Numbered from the stretch's first letter, positions 1-8,890 are shown. The stretch is 64,000 nt of DNA from an uncultured Gemmiger sp. (GCA_947629015.1 CANRCB010000008.1:1-64000); one strand, 5' to 3'. Made by a program: numbers and translations. Notes: generated by a model not told the origin, from the letters alone.

Positions 1-114
1 CACTATTACCAGCAGGCGTACAACGAGGTGGGTACCGCCGCCGGCACCGCGGCAGGCGCCTGGATACGCGGGCACAGTAGGGTTGGCAAAAACGGCTCTC
101 GCTGCGCGCCATAA
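1..114 (+). CDS. C-terminal fragment of an unidentified protein
   Basis: Frame 1 is open from the window edge to a TAA at 112-114 and encodes about 37 residues beginning HYYQQAYNEVGTAAG. The first 27 residues look like real coding sequence. The last ten or so lie inside a copy of the dispersed repeat R1 that starts near position 81, so the native end of the gene may have been replaced by repeat sequence. No family can be recognised from so short a tail. It could also be a chance open frame. Confidence 0.3.
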   Translation, partial: HYYQQAYNEVGTAAGTAAGAWIRGHSRVGKNGSRCAP

Positions 115-490
115 GGGGATATCGGACAACCGTTTGCGCCGCGGCGGGGTCAAGACCCCGCCCTACAACCCGACCGGACACGTCTGCCAAAAACGTAGGG
201 CCCTGCCCTCACCCCGCCGCGGGTGGATGATGTTGTCGGGTAAACCGTAGGGGGCGGCGATCTCCGCGCCAAGAGCCGGGCCCTTGGCCCGCTCGGCTCC
301 GGTGCGAAGCCCGGAGCTTGCGCTCTGAAACGCCTCGCTGCGGCTCGGCGTCCCCGACGCCCCGCGAGCGGCAGCCCGTCCCCGGGCCGATTGTAATCGG
401 CCCCTACGGATGGATAATACGTTTTCCCGTATCCCCGTAGGGCGGCAGCCCTCATGCCGTTGCGGCGGGGTCAAGACCCCGCCCTACAAT
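81..490. repeat. Gene-free stretch filled with R1 and R2 dispersed repeats
   Basis: Positions 81-172 match, as a reverse complement, the R1 repeat at 13651-13760, including the palindromic core GGCGGGGTCAAGACCCCGCC at 144-163. Positions 199-363 match the longer R2 repeat that recurs at 56351-56523 and 56595-56767 (shared landmarks GGTGGATGATGTT, AGAGCCGGGCCCTTGGCCCG, CTGCGGCTCGGCGT). A second R1-type core lies near 464-487. The short open frames here are by-products of repeat composition and none has a ribosome site. Confidence 0.8.
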
Positions 491-538
491 CTATGGAAAA
501 CGTAACATCCGCCCCGCAAACCGGCTTTTTTGACAACG

Positions 539-577
539 ACACCGCGCCCCGGCCAACATGGCCGGGGCGCGGTGTTT
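539..577 (-). terminator. Hairpin downstream of the 609-1343 gene
   Basis: A perfect 16-bp inverted repeat (539-554 with 560-575, loop AACAT) lies 33 bases past the stop of the minus-strand gene. The T-run follows the stem on the plus side, so it is not a textbook intrinsic terminator for the minus gene, but it is the only strong stem at this gene end. Confidence 0.55.
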
Positions 578-608
578 TGCGGCATGGCGCCGGTATTTGT
601 GGTATGTT

Positions 609-1343
609 TTACGGCGCGGCGAGGAAGGCAAGGTAGGCAAGCACCGTTTCGGCGCGCGGCGTGTTGCCGATGACGCCGACGAACACCTCGCCGTCAAAGC
701 CCGCGCGCACCAGCCGGGGCAGGCCCGCCGCGCGCACGGCGTTGACCGCCTGCTCCGTCTCGGCTTCATAGGCCGCCGCCTCGCCCAGCTCCACCTCGAT
801 GGCATTGTCGGACAAAACGACGGTGTTCTCCGCAAGCCAGGGGTCGAGCGCCGCGGCCAGCGCGGCGTCCCCGGCCAGCAGCTCCGGCAGCGGCAGCAGG
901 TAGCCGCTTTGGGAGAGCAGGTCATACGCCTCGCGGTTCATCAGCACCACGTCCAGCTGCTGGCCGGTGATGGCCGCCATCACCTTGAGGCGGGAGGCAT
1001 AGGCGTACTCATGGTTTTCGTCGCTGGCCTCCTGCGTAAGGTACAGATCCTGGTACAGGTACACCTGCGTGCGGGCGGGCGCCTCGCCCTGCGCGGTGAC
1101 AAAGCCGGTGTCCAGCACCGTCAGCAGGTCGCCGCCGGCGGCCACGTTCACGCAGGCGGTGTAGAGCAACGGCTTTTTCTGGGTGAGCAGGTGCCCCCCG
1201 TAGGAGACGAGGAAGAAAAGCGCGGCCGCCGCAGCCACGATGGGGATCTTGTAATACGTCCAGATATAATCGAGCTTTTGGCGCAGCGGCATCTGCCCGA
1301 ACGCCTGCCGGATGTTGGCGCGCTCTTCGGGGGTCAGCTTCAT
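609..1343 (-). CDS. Single-pass membrane protein, partner of DUF624 protein
   Basis: The 244-residue protein has a short basic cytoplasmic N-terminus, one membrane segment at about residues 33-49, and a ~190-residue domain that should face outward. The outer part contains stretches reminiscent of a solute-binding-protein lobe (LDVVLMNREAYDLL, YLLPLPELL), but I recognise no named family. It starts in an ATGA overlap with the DUF624 gene, so the two are translationally coupled. Genes of the same architecture occur at 14625 and 25609. That shared architecture and the location beside a sugar ABC transporter suggest a transport- or sensing-related accessory role, which is inference. Confidence 0.75.
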   Translation of the reverse strand: MKLTPEERANIRQAFGQMPLRQKLDYIWTYYKIPIVAAAAALFFLVSYGGHLLTQKKPLLYTACVNVAAGGDLLTVLDTGFVTAQGEAPARTQVYLYQDLYLTQEASDENHEYAYASRLKVMAAITGQQLDVVLMNREAYDLLSQSGYLLPLPELLAGDAALAAALDPWLAENTVVLSDNAIEVELGEAAAYEAETEQAVNAVRAAGLPRLVRAGFDGEVFVGVIGNTPRAETVLAYLAFLAAP

Positions 1344-1993
1344 GCCTCGCCCTCCGTGTGGCCGGCGTCGGGGTCATAGGAGCAGGCGTCGATGACCTTG
1401 TACAGGAAATGCGCGCTGATCATGGCGCACAGCCCCTCGCCAAAGATGATGAGCGGGGTGAACACGCGCACCACCAGGAACACCATGGCAAAGTGCACCC
1501 CGAACACAAGGATGGTGCAGAACAGATACCGCACCCCGATGAGGAAGGCGTTTTTGAGCATGGCAAAGGTGGTGTTGCGCACGCTGGCCACCAGCGGGAA
1601 CAGGTTGAGCAGCACGATGGTGTACACCACCGCCGCCGCGATGATGACGGCCAGCAGCAGCGTCCAGAAAACGGCCTGCGCGCCGGTGCTGGCCGCGCGC
1701 AGATGGTACAGGATGTACCCGTCCAGCCCCAGCACCAGCCCGGCGGCCAGCATGAGCAGCCACAGCACGGTGGCCTGGCGGAAATTCTCTTTGAAGGAAT
1801 GGAAGAACATCTTGAAAACAGACGTCTCCTCATCCTTGGCGACCTTCAGGCACACATAGTACAGCGCCGTGGTCGAGGCGCCCGCCGTCACGACGGGCAG
1901 GCAGCACAAAAGCCACAAAAGGCTCAGGCAGCAGGCGTAGCAGAACTTGATGAGCAGCTGGCCGAACTTGCTGTCATACGAAAGGAACTTCAT
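1340..1993 (-). CDS. DUF624 (YesL-like) integral membrane protein
   Basis: The 217-residue protein is mostly hydrophobic with about five membrane segments. It has the N-terminal pattern typical of YesL/DUF624 proteins (a short charged start, then LLWLLCCLPVVTAGAST). DUF624 genes are common beside carbohydrate ABC transporters in Firmicutes, for example yesL and yesV in B. subtilis, but no biochemical role is established. The start has an AAGGAGGTG ribosome site. It lies 27 bases after lacI and overlaps the next gene by four bases, giving a three-gene minus-strand operon lacI-DUF624-partner. Confidence 0.85.
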   Translation of the reverse strand: MKFLSYDSKFGQLLIKFCYACCLSLLWLLCCLPVVTAGASTTALYYVCLKVAKDEETSVFKMFFHSFKENFRQATVLWLLMLAAGLVLGLDGYILYHLRAASTGAQAVFWTLLLAVIIAAAVVYTIVLLNLFPLVASVRNTTFAMLKNAFLIGVRYLFCTILVFGVHFAMVFLVVRVFTPLIIFGEGLCAMISAHFLYKVIDACSYDPDAGHTEGEA

Positions 1994-2020
1994 CCTGGCG
2001 GCACCTCCTTGGCGCGGCGG

Positions 2021-3070
2021 TCACAGGGCGGTGGATTCACGGTAGATGAGCTCGGTCTCGGTGTGGATGATGCGGGTGTCCAGGTCGGGGTCCCGCATAC
2101 GGGTCATGAGCAGCTGCACGGCGGAAAACGCCATCGCCTGCGTGTGGATGTGGATGGTGGTCAGCGCCGGCACCACCAGGCGGGAGACGGGCGCATCGTC
2201 AAAGCCGGCCAGCAGCACGTCGCCGGGCACCGTCTTGCCAAGGGCGGCGAGCGCCTGCACCACGTCCAGGGCGATGAAATCGTTGGCGCACAGCAGCATT
2301 TGGGGCAGCGCGCCGCGCCGGGCAAGCTCCGCCAGCGTCTGCGCGTTGAGGTGCGCGTGGTTGCAGGGGATGCACCAATCCTCCTCCACCGGCGCGCCGG
2401 CCAGCAGCATGGCGGTGCGGAAGGCGGTGTACCGCTCAAAAAAGGACTGGCAGTGCTCATAATTGCCCACGAACCCGATGCGCCGCACGCCGCGGCCAAG
2501 CATATCGCCCACCAGCTTTGTGATGCCGGTGGTGTTGTCCATGTACAGCTGGTCCGCCGGCAGGCTGGAGCCGTCCCGCTTGTTGGGCCCGTCTACGAAC
2601 AGCAGCGGCAGGCCCAGGTCGCACAGCATCCTGTCATAGGCATAATCGAACATTTCGATGCATAAGATAGCAGCAGCCTCTTCCTTAATAAAGGTGGGCG
2701 GCAGCGTGAGGGCCTCCATATCCGCCGGCGAGACGAAATGCAGCTTGAGGGTGTACCCCACGCGCTGCAATTCCCGCATCAGGCAGTCCACCATCAGCGA
2801 GGCGAAATGGTTGGACTGGGTGAAGAAGCTGCCGGTCAGCAGTGCGATCTCCCGCGCGCCGCCCGACGGGCGCAGCCCCGCTTCGGTGAGCGCGTCGTCG
2901 GTGAGCATGGATACATAGGAGAACTGCTTGTAGCCCATCTCCACCGCTTTTTTGAGGATCCTGTCCCGTGTCGCCTCCGCAAGACCGCCGGAGTTGTTGA
3001 TCGCTTTGGACACTGTGTTGCGCGAGATGCCCAACGCATCCGCGATGTCCTGGATCGTCACCCGTTTCAT
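2021..3070 (-). CDS. LacI-family transcriptional repressor of the sucrose/fructan locus
   Basis: The 349-residue protein opens with a classic LacI helix-turn-helix and hinge (VTIQDIADALGISRNTVSKAIN), followed by a periplasmic-binding-like effector domain. The start at 3070 is preferred over an upstream in-frame ATG at 3172 because it puts the HTH at the N-terminus and has AGGAGG seven bases upstream. It is transcribed away from the ABC transporter operon. The space between holds four copies of a GTGCAnnTGCAC palindrome, one inside its own upstream region, so it probably represses both the transporter operon and itself. The inducer is likely a sucrose- or fructose-containing sugar, judged only from the neighbouring enzymes. 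Confidence 0.92.
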   Translation of the reverse strand: MKRVTIQDIADALGISRNTVSKAINNSGGLAEATRDRILKKAVEMGYKQFSYVSMLTDDALTEAGLRPSGGAREIALLTGSFFTQSNHFASLMVDCLMRELQRVGYTLKLHFVSPADMEALTLPPTFIKEEAAAILCIEMFDYAYDRMLCDLGLPLLFVDGPNKRDGSSLPADQLYMDNTTGITKLVGDMLGRGVRRIGFVGNYEHCQSFFERYTAFRTAMLLAGAPVEEDWCIPCNHAHLNAQTLAELARRGALPQMLLCANDFIALDVVQALAALGKTVPGDVLLAGFDDAPVSRLVVPALTTIHIHTQAMAFSAVQLLMTRMRDPDLDTRIIHTETELIYRESTAL

Positions 3071-3150
3071 TTCGTCCTCCTGCTGTGGTATTTCCTTACC
3101 GGTATCGTACCATGCGGGGGTGTGAATGTCAAACGTGGCGGGCACAGATT

Positions 3151-3320
3151 GTGCAAATGCATCTGATTTCATAGTGGATTCATTGTAGCACCGTCAACTC
3201 GATTTGTAAAGTGCAAATGCACAATATTTTTGTGCATTTGCAAAAATTAGTGTTGACATTTGCCCATACTTGCGCTACTATAGAGGCGTAATCCCGCCGT
3301 TTGCGTGTGCAAATGCACAA
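3151..3320. promoter_or_regulatory. Cluster of four LacI-type operators
   Basis: The palindromic core GTGCAnnTGCAC, or most of it, occurs at 3151-3160 (half plus spacer), 3211-3222, 3231-3242 (inverted, TGTGCATTTGCA) and 3307-3318. The third copy sits just upstream of the -35 box and the fourth about 18-30 bases downstream of the expected transcription start. This is a layout suited to looping or roadblock repression. The symmetry and the divergent LacI gene make this repressor the natural ligand. Confidence 0.85.
3253..3281 (+). promoter_or_regulatory. Consensus sigma-A promoter of the first ABC transporter operon
   Basis: TTGACA at 3253-3258 and TACTAT at 3276-3281 are separated by 17 bases. 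The element is bracketed by LacI-type operators, so it should be strong when derepressed. Confidence 0.88.
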
Positions 3321-3373
3321 TCCCGGGAGGCAAAGCACCGATACGGCGACAAAAATACAGAAGGAGGAATACT

Positions 3374-4321
3374 ATGAGCAAGTCCACCGCAGTTGCCGCC
3401 AAGCCCAAAAACCTGAACGGCAAACTGCACAACACGTGGGTCTACGTGCGGCAGCACTGGCAGCTGTACCTGATCTTCATGCTCCCGGCGTTTTTGCTGA
3501 CGATCATCTTCCGCTACATCCCGATGGGCGGCGTTTTGATCGCCTTCGAAAACTACAACCCCTTCAAGGGCGTTTTCGGCAGCGAGTGGGTCGGTTTCCG
3601 GCATTTCCAGCGCTTCCTCTCCAGCCCGGACTTCCTGCGTTACCTTGCCAACACCCTGAAACTGAGCATCTTCGGCCTGCTGTGGGGTTTCCCGGCCCCC
3701 ATCCTGCTGGCCTTCCTGCTCAACCGCATCATGAGCTCCAAGATCAAGCAGAAGGTGCAGCTCATCCTGTACATGCCCAACTTCATCTCGGTCATCGTGC
3801 TTTGCGGTATCGTCCGCATCCTGCTTTCGCCCACCGGCATGCTCAACATGCTGCTGGGCACCAACTGGAACCTGATGACGATGCCCTCCGCCTTCCGCAC
3901 CATCTACATCGCGTCCGGCATCTGGCAGGGCGCCGGCTGGGGTTCCATCATCTACACGGCGGCGCTGTCCAACGCCAGCAAGGAGCTGAAGGAGGCGGCC
4001 GTCATCGACGGCGCCAACATCATCCAGCAGATCAAAGCCGTGGAATGGCCCGCCATCAAGGACACCGTCATGATCCAGTTCATCATGCAGGTCGGCAACG
4101 TGATGAGCGTCGGTTTTGAAAAAGCCTACGCTTTGCAGACCGACCTGAATATGTCCACCTCCGAGATCATCTCGACCTACGTGTACAAAAAGGGCCTTAT
4201 CGACGGTGACTACGGCTTCTCGACGGCCGTCGGCCTGTTCAACACCGTAATCAACGTCATCCTGCTCATCTCCATGAACGCCGTTGCCAAGAAGATCAAC
4301 GACGGCAAGGGCATCTATTAA
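3374..4321 (+). CDS. CUT1 sugar ABC transporter permease (LplB type)
   Basis: The 315-residue protein has six predicted membrane segments and the binding-protein-dependent permease (EAA) loop near residues 205-225 (KELKEAAVIDGAN). The N-terminal PMGG region and the GxxW pattern match the LplB/YtcP permease pairs of Firmicutes that carry complex oligosaccharides. Ribosome site AAGGAGG precedes the chosen ATG. It is first in an operon with the second permease and, after a 298-base gap, a binding lipoprotein. No ATPase gene is present, so a shared MsmX-type ATPase elsewhere is expected. The substrate is probably a fructan or sucrose-type oligosaccharide, inferred from downstream enzymes. Confidence 0.9.
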   Translation: MSKSTAVAAKPKNLNGKLHNTWVYVRQHWQLYLIFMLPAFLLTIIFRYIPMGGVLIAFENYNPFKGVFGSEWVGFRHFQRFLSSPDFLRYLANTLKLSIFGLLWGFPAPILLAFLLNRIMSSKIKQKVQLILYMPNFISVIVLCGIVRILLSPTGMLNMLLGTNWNLMTMPSAFRTIYIASGIWQGAGWGSIIYTAALSNASKELKEAAVIDGANIIQQIKAVEWPAIKDTVMIQFIMQVGNVMSVGFEKAYALQTDLNMSTSEIISTYVYKKGLIDGDYGFSTAVGLFNTVINVILLISMNAVAKKINDGKGIY

Positions 4322-4338
4322 GAAGGGGGCGCACAAAC

Positions 4339-5265
4339 ATGGAAGCTGTTATGCAAGAAGCCCCGCGCAAGAAAAAGAGCGAGTTCGCCAAGCAGCCCAC
4401 CGAGGACAAGATCATTTTGATCATTGCTTTCGTCATCCTGGGGCTGTTCCTGCTGGCGATCGTCGTGCCCGTCATCTACATCATCCTCGCCTCCTTCGTC
4501 GACCCCATCACCCTGCAGAACAAGGGCCTGACCTTTGATTTCAGCAAATGGACGCTGACCGCCTACGAGCGCGTCATGACCAACTCCCAGATCTGGATCG
4601 GTTTCCGCAACGCGCTGTTCTACTCCATCGTGTCCACGGCGCTGTCGGTCGTCATCACGCTGCTGGCGGCGTACCCCATGTCCCGCGCCGATTTCAAGGG
4701 CAAAGGCTTCTTCAACCTCATCTACATGATCACGATGTTCTTCGGCGGCGGGCTCATCCCCACCTACCTGCTCATCAGTGACCTGCATATGCTGGATACC
4801 ATCTGGGCGCTCATCGTGCCGGGTGCGTTCAGCGTTTGGAACATGATCGTGGCCCGCACCTACTACCAGGGCATCCCGCGTGACCTGGAGGAGGCCGCCG
4901 CCATCGACGGCGCCACCGAGATGGTGTATTTCTTCCGCATCCTCATCCCGGTGTGCACCCCCATCATCGCCACCATCGCGATGTGGTGCTTCGTCGGTAT
5001 GTGGAACAGCTACTTCGACGCCATGATCTACCTGCGTGACTCCAACAAGTTCCCGCTGCAGCTGGTCCTGCGCTCCATCCTGATCCAGAACCAGCCGGAG
5101 CCCGGCATGGTGAGCGACATGCAGTCCACCGCGCAGCGCGCCCAGCTGGCCGAGCTGCTCAAATACGCGACCATCATCATCTCCAGCCTGCCGCTGCTGA
5201 TCATGTATCCGTTCTTCCAGCGCTACTTTGACAGCGGCATCATGGCCGGCGCGGTGAAGGGCTAA
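4339..5265 (+). CDS. CUT1 sugar ABC transporter permease (LplC/YtcP type)
   Basis: The 308-residue inner-membrane protein has six membrane segments and an EAA loop (DLEEAAAIDGATEM). It ends in the MAGAVKG motif typical of the second permease of such pairs. It starts 17 bases after the first permease behind GAAGGGGG. The stop codon is embedded in the base of a hairpin (5263-5307). Confidence 0.9.
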   Translation: MEAVMQEAPRKKKSEFAKQPTEDKIILIIAFVILGLFLLAIVVPVIYIILASFVDPITLQNKGLTFDFSKWTLTAYERVMTNSQIWIGFRNALFYSIVSTALSVVITLLAAYPMSRADFKGKGFFNLIYMITMFFGGGLIPTYLLISDLHMLDTIWALIVPGAFSVWNMIVARTYYQGIPRDLEEAAAIDGATEMVYFFRILIPVCTPIIATIAMWCFVGMWNSYFDAMIYLRDSNKFPLQLVLRSILIQNQPEPGMVSDMQSTAQRAQLAELLKYATIIISSLPLLIMYPFFQRYFDSGIMAGAVKG

Positions 5266-5563
5266 AATTTCGACCGCCGCCTGCGGCGGAAACAGGGAGA
5301 AATTTTAGGCGCAGCGGTCGCAGAGCGCGAGGGCCGCAAGGCCAAAAAGCGCGATGCGGGCACCGCAAGAGAGCAGAAAATTTCGACCGCAAAAGAGCAA
5401 GCCCCCAAACCGAAAATGCCTCCCGCGCGGCGGCGCGGCTCCCGCGTTGCAAGCCTCGATGGCTGCGCCGCCGCGCGTTTTGGGAGGGCATCCCCCCGGT
5501 ACCTGTGCGGGCCGTCCCGCCCGCAGGAAAAACCATAGAACCAAACAGAAAGAGGAGAAACTT
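5263..5563 (+). promoter_or_regulatory. Structured spacer between permease and binding-protein genes
   Basis: A hairpin begins at the permease stop codon: TAAAATTTC at 5263-5271 pairs with GAAATTTTA at 5299-5307, with an inner GC stem 5274-5280/5283-5289. The 14 bases at 5264-5277 recur as a direct repeat at 5377-5390. There is no credible reading frame. Stems in this position often protect the 3' end of the upstream message or allow differential expression of the binding protein; that role here is inference. Confidence 0.55.
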
Positions 5564-7234
5564 ATGCGTAAAATGCACAAACTCATGGCGCTGGGCCTGG
5601 CCTTCGCCATGGCAGCCTCGATGCTGACCGCCTGCGGTGGCGGCGGCGGCGGGAACGTCGGCAACTCCAAGGATATCGACGCCCGCAGCGTCACCTTCCC
5701 GCTGGCCGAGAGCGTTACCATCACCGCCATGACCAACTACCCCGCCGCGACCGAGTCCAACCCCAACAACCGCACCATCTTCAAGCGCCTGGAAGAGGCC
5801 ACCAACGTCCACATCGAGTGGAGCGCCATCTCCAGCGACCAGTGGGGCGACAAGATCCAGCTTGAAATGGCCAACGCCAGCACCCTGCCGGAGTTCGTTT
5901 TCAACGCCGGCTTCGGCGAGGCCGACCTGCTGAAATACGCCAAGAACGGCGTCATCATCCCGCTGGAGGATTACATCACCCCCGAGCTGATGCCCAACCT
6001 GTGCAAGGTGTTCGACCAGGTGCCGGAATACAAGGCCATGTGCTATGACACCGAGGGCCACATCTGGGCCTTCCCGTGGATCGAGCAGCTCGGCTACCAG
6101 ACGACCGCCATCCAGCTGCTGGACAATATGCCCTACATCAACACCGCCTGGCTGGACTTCCTGGGCCTCGAGATGCCCGGCACCGTGGACGAGTTCAAGG
6201 CCGTGCTCGAGGCGTTCAAGGATCATGCCTCCGAGCTGCAGGCTGAGTTCGGCATCGAGGGCGACATCATCCCCATGTCCTGCATCCTCAACGACGGCGG
6301 CCAGGATCCCTTCATCCTCATCAACGGCTTTGGCGAAGGCTACGGCGACCCCGATACCTGGAAACACATGATCGTGACCGATGACGGCAAGGTCGTCTGC
6401 GACGCCATGTCCGACGGCTTCAAAGAGGGCACCGCGTGGCTGCATGAGCTGTACGCCGAGGGCCTGATCGACGCCGAGGCCTTCACGCAGGACTGGTCCA
6501 CCTATGTTGCCAAGGGCAAGAGCGGCCGCTACGGCGTCTGCTTCACCTGGGACGTTGCCAACGTCGCGCCTTCTCTGGAAGGCTGGGCCCCGCTGCCCAT
6601 GCTCCAGGCGGATACCAAGTGCATCACCCCCGACACCGCCGCCTACACCTCCGGTTACAACCGCGGCCGCTGTGTCGTTACCGCCACAGCGCAGAACCCC
6701 GAGCTGATCGCCAAGTGGATCGACCAGATGTATGACCCGCTCCAGAGCCCGCAGAACAACTGGGGCACCTACGGCGAGGACGACGATTTCGACATCTTTG
6801 AGATGAGCACCAACGACGCCGGTGAGCCGATGCTGCGCCACGCGCCTCTGGGCGATGCCTCCCCGGTCGAGGTCCGCGAGGCCGAGAGCGTGAACGGCCC
6901 GCTCGCCGTTCTGGACAGCTACTACGGCAAGTACGTCACCCTGCCGGATGACGCCGCCTACCGCCTTGACTGGATCAAGGAGATCTACACCCCCGACTGC
7001 AAGGCCAAGTACTGCCTGCCCAACTTCTTCATGAGCCAGGAAGACACCGTGACCGACTCCAACCTTGGCGCCGACATCGGCAAGTGCGTCAACGAGTTCA
7101 AGAGCCGCGCCGTCAAGGACGGCTTCAGCGACGCCGACTGGGAGCAGTTCCAGAGCGACCTGAAGGCCTACGGCATCGAGGAGTACGTCGCGCTGTACCA
7201 GAAGTACTTTGACGCCTATCTGGACGCGCAATAA
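5564..7234 (+). CDS. Extracellular solute-binding lipoprotein of the sugar ABC transporter
   Basis: The 556-residue protein has a lipoprotein signal peptide ending in a lipobox (LTAC, Cys at about 24) followed by a glycine-rich linker. The rest resembles family-1 solute-binding proteins of the LplA/YtcQ size class. It should be anchored outside the membrane and deliver oligosaccharide to the permeases encoded at 3374 and 4339. The ATG has GAGGAGA seven bases upstream; in-frame sequence upstream is not coding-like. A strong terminator follows at 7267. Confidence 0.9.
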   Translation: MRKMHKLMALGLAFAMAASMLTACGGGGGGNVGNSKDIDARSVTFPLAESVTITAMTNYPAATESNPNNRTIFKRLEEATNVHIEWSAISSDQWGDKIQLEMANASTLPEFVFNAGFGEADLLKYAKNGVIIPLEDYITPELMPNLCKVFDQVPEYKAMCYDTEGHIWAFPWIEQLGYQTTAIQLLDNMPYINTAWLDFLGLEMPGTVDEFKAVLEAFKDHASELQAEFGIEGDIIPMSCILNDGGQDPFILINGFGEGYGDPDTWKHMIVTDDGKVVCDAMSDGFKEGTAWLHELYAEGLIDAEAFTQDWSTYVAKGKSGRYGVCFTWDVANVAPSLEGWAPLPMLQADTKCITPDTAAYTSGYNRGRCVVTATAQNPELIAKWIDQMYDPLQSPQNNWGTYGEDDDFDIFEMSTNDAGEPMLRHAPLGDASPVEVREAESVNGPLAVLDSYYGKYVTLPDDAAYRLDWIKEIYTPDCKAKYCLPNFFMSQEDTVTDSNLGADIGKCVNEFKSRAVKDGFSDADWEQFQSDLKAYGIEEYVALYQKYFDAYLDAQ

Positions 7235-7266
7235 AAAAGCTCTCATCTATTTTCCTCCCTTCTATC

Positions 7267-7304
7267 GCCCCGCCCTCCTATCCCGACAGGGGGGCGGGGC
7301 TTTT
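7267..7304 (+). terminator. Intrinsic terminator of the first transporter operon
   Basis: GCCCCGCCC (7267-7275) pairs with GGGCGGGGC (7292-7300), followed by TTTT. Confidence 0.85.
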
Positions 7305-7333
7305 CAAAAAAGAACTTTTCTCACCAAGGAGCC

Positions 7334-7362
7334 TTTACGCCCTGCCAGCGTTCCGCTATAAT
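7334..7362 (+). promoter_or_regulatory. Promoter of the GH32-fructokinase operon
   Basis: TTTACG (7334-7339) and a perfect TATAAT (7357-7362) are 17 bases apart. The LacI operator palindrome is not present here, so this unit may be regulated separately from the transporter. Confidence 0.8.
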
Positions 7363-7394
7363 AAGGGCATCTTCACAATGACAGGGAGCCAGCT

Positions 7395-8885
7395 ATGAAC
7401 AGCAACATTCTCATCGAGGCGCGCCGCCATGAGGAGATCATGGACCAGATGCTCGCCGATGAACCCCGCCCCGCCTTCCATCTGCCCGCGCGCGTGGGCT
7501 GGATGAACGACCCCAACGGGTTCAGCTATTACAAGGGGCAGTACCATCTTTTCTACCAATACAACCCCTACCGCGCGCAGTGGGGCCCCATGCACTGGGC
7601 CCACGCCGTCAGCGACGACCTGCTGCACTGGCACAATATGCCGGCGGCGCTCGCGCCCGATACCCTCATCGACCGCGACGGCTGCTTCTCCGGTTCCGCC
7701 GTCGAGCTGGCGGACGGCCGTCAGCTGCTCATGTACACCGGCGTCGTCAACGAGCGCCAGCCCGACGGCACCAACGTCGAATACCAGACGCAGTGCGTGG
7801 CGGTGGGCGACGGCCTCAACTATGAAAAATACGAGCACAACCCCGTCCTCTCCGCCGCCGACCTGCCCAAGGGCGCCAGCGTGCACGATTTCCGCGACCC
7901 CAAAATCTGGCGCGAGCCGGACGGCACCTACCGCGCCGTCGTGGGCAGCCGCCCGGCGGACGGCAGCGGGCAGATCCTGCTCTATTCCAGCCCCGACGCC
8001 TTCCACTGGAAATTCGAGAGCATCCTCGCCAAAAACCGCAACCGCTATGGCCTGATGTGGGAATGCCCGGACTTTTTTGCCCTGGACGGCAAGCACGTCC
8101 TGCTCACATCCCCGCAGGATATGCTGCCCGAAGGCTTTGAGTACCACAACGGCAACGGCACCCTGTGCCTCATCGGCCATTACGACGAAAAGACAAAAAC
8201 GTTTGTTGAGGAAGCCAACCAGGCGGTCGATTACGGCATCGACTTCTACGCCATGCAGACGGTGCTCGCCCCTGACGGGCGGCGCATCATGATTGCCTGG
8301 ATGCAGAACTGGGATTCCCTGGCCATCGCGGCGCGCCATACGCCGTGGTTTGGCCAGATGACGCTCCCGCGGGAGATCCATATCCAAAACGGCCGGCTCT
8401 ACCAGTGGCCCATCCGCGAGCTCGAGGCCCTGCGCCGCAATAAGGTGGAATACAAAAACGTCGAGGTCGAGGGCGATGTGACCCTGCCCGGCGTGCGCGG
8501 CGTCAAGGCGGACATCACGGTACATCTGCGCCCCGGCGATGCCGGAAACCTCTACAAAAAATTCGCCGTCCGCTTCCGCCAGAAGGGCGCGCAGCATACG
8601 GCCATCAGCTTCCGCCCCTACGAGGGCATTTTGAAGATCGACCGCAAATTCTCCGGCTCCCGCCGGGCCATTTTGCACCAGCGGCGCTGCCTTGTACCGG
8701 GCAGCGAAGGCGGCGAGATCACCTTCCGCATGATCCTGGACCTGTTCAGCGTCGAGGTGTTCATCAACGACGGCGCGCAGACGCTGACCGCCACCATGTA
8801 CATCGACAATGACGCCGACGGCATCAGCTTCTTTGCCGACGGCAAGGTGCAGATGGATATTGAAAAGTATGATTTGGAGGTGTGA
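7395..8885 (+). CDS. GH32 beta-fructosidase (sucrose / sucrose-6-phosphate hydrolase type)
   Basis: The 496-residue enzyme hydrolyses terminal beta-fructofuranosides such as sucrose or short fructans. The five-bladed propeller signature is complete: WMNDPNG with nucleophile Asp39, the RDP motif at residues 167-169, and WECPDF with acid/base Glu223. A C-terminal beta-sandwich follows from about residue 345. There is no signal peptide, so it acts on imported sugar in the cytoplasm. It is followed after six bases by a fructokinase that would trap the released fructose. Whether free or phosphorylated sucrose is preferred cannot be told from sequence; no PTS gene is nearby, which favours unphosphorylated substrate. 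Confidence 0.93.
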   Translation: MNSNILIEARRHEEIMDQMLADEPRPAFHLPARVGWMNDPNGFSYYKGQYHLFYQYNPYRAQWGPMHWAHAVSDDLLHWHNMPAALAPDTLIDRDGCFSGSAVELADGRQLLMYTGVVNERQPDGTNVEYQTQCVAVGDGLNYEKYEHNPVLSAADLPKGASVHDFRDPKIWREPDGTYRAVVGSRPADGSGQILLYSSPDAFHWKFESILAKNRNRYGLMWECPDFFALDGKHVLLTSPQDMLPEGFEYHNGNGTLCLIGHYDEKTKTFVEEANQAVDYGIDFYAMQTVLAPDGRRIMIAWMQNWDSLAIAARHTPWFGQMTLPREIHIQNGRLYQWPIRELEALRRNKVEYKNVEVEGDVTLPGVRGVKADITVHLRPGDAGNLYKKFAVRFRQKGAQHTAISFRPYEGILKIDRKFSGSRRAILHQRRCLVPGSEGGEITFRMILDLFSVEVFINDGAQTLTATMYIDNDADGISFFADGKVQMDIEKYDLEV

Positions 8886-8890
8886 CCGCT

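Noticed and set aside
150-474. Short open frames in the left repeat region
   Set aside because: They lie in R1/R2 sequence, equivalent frames occur at the other repeat copies, and none has a ribosome site.
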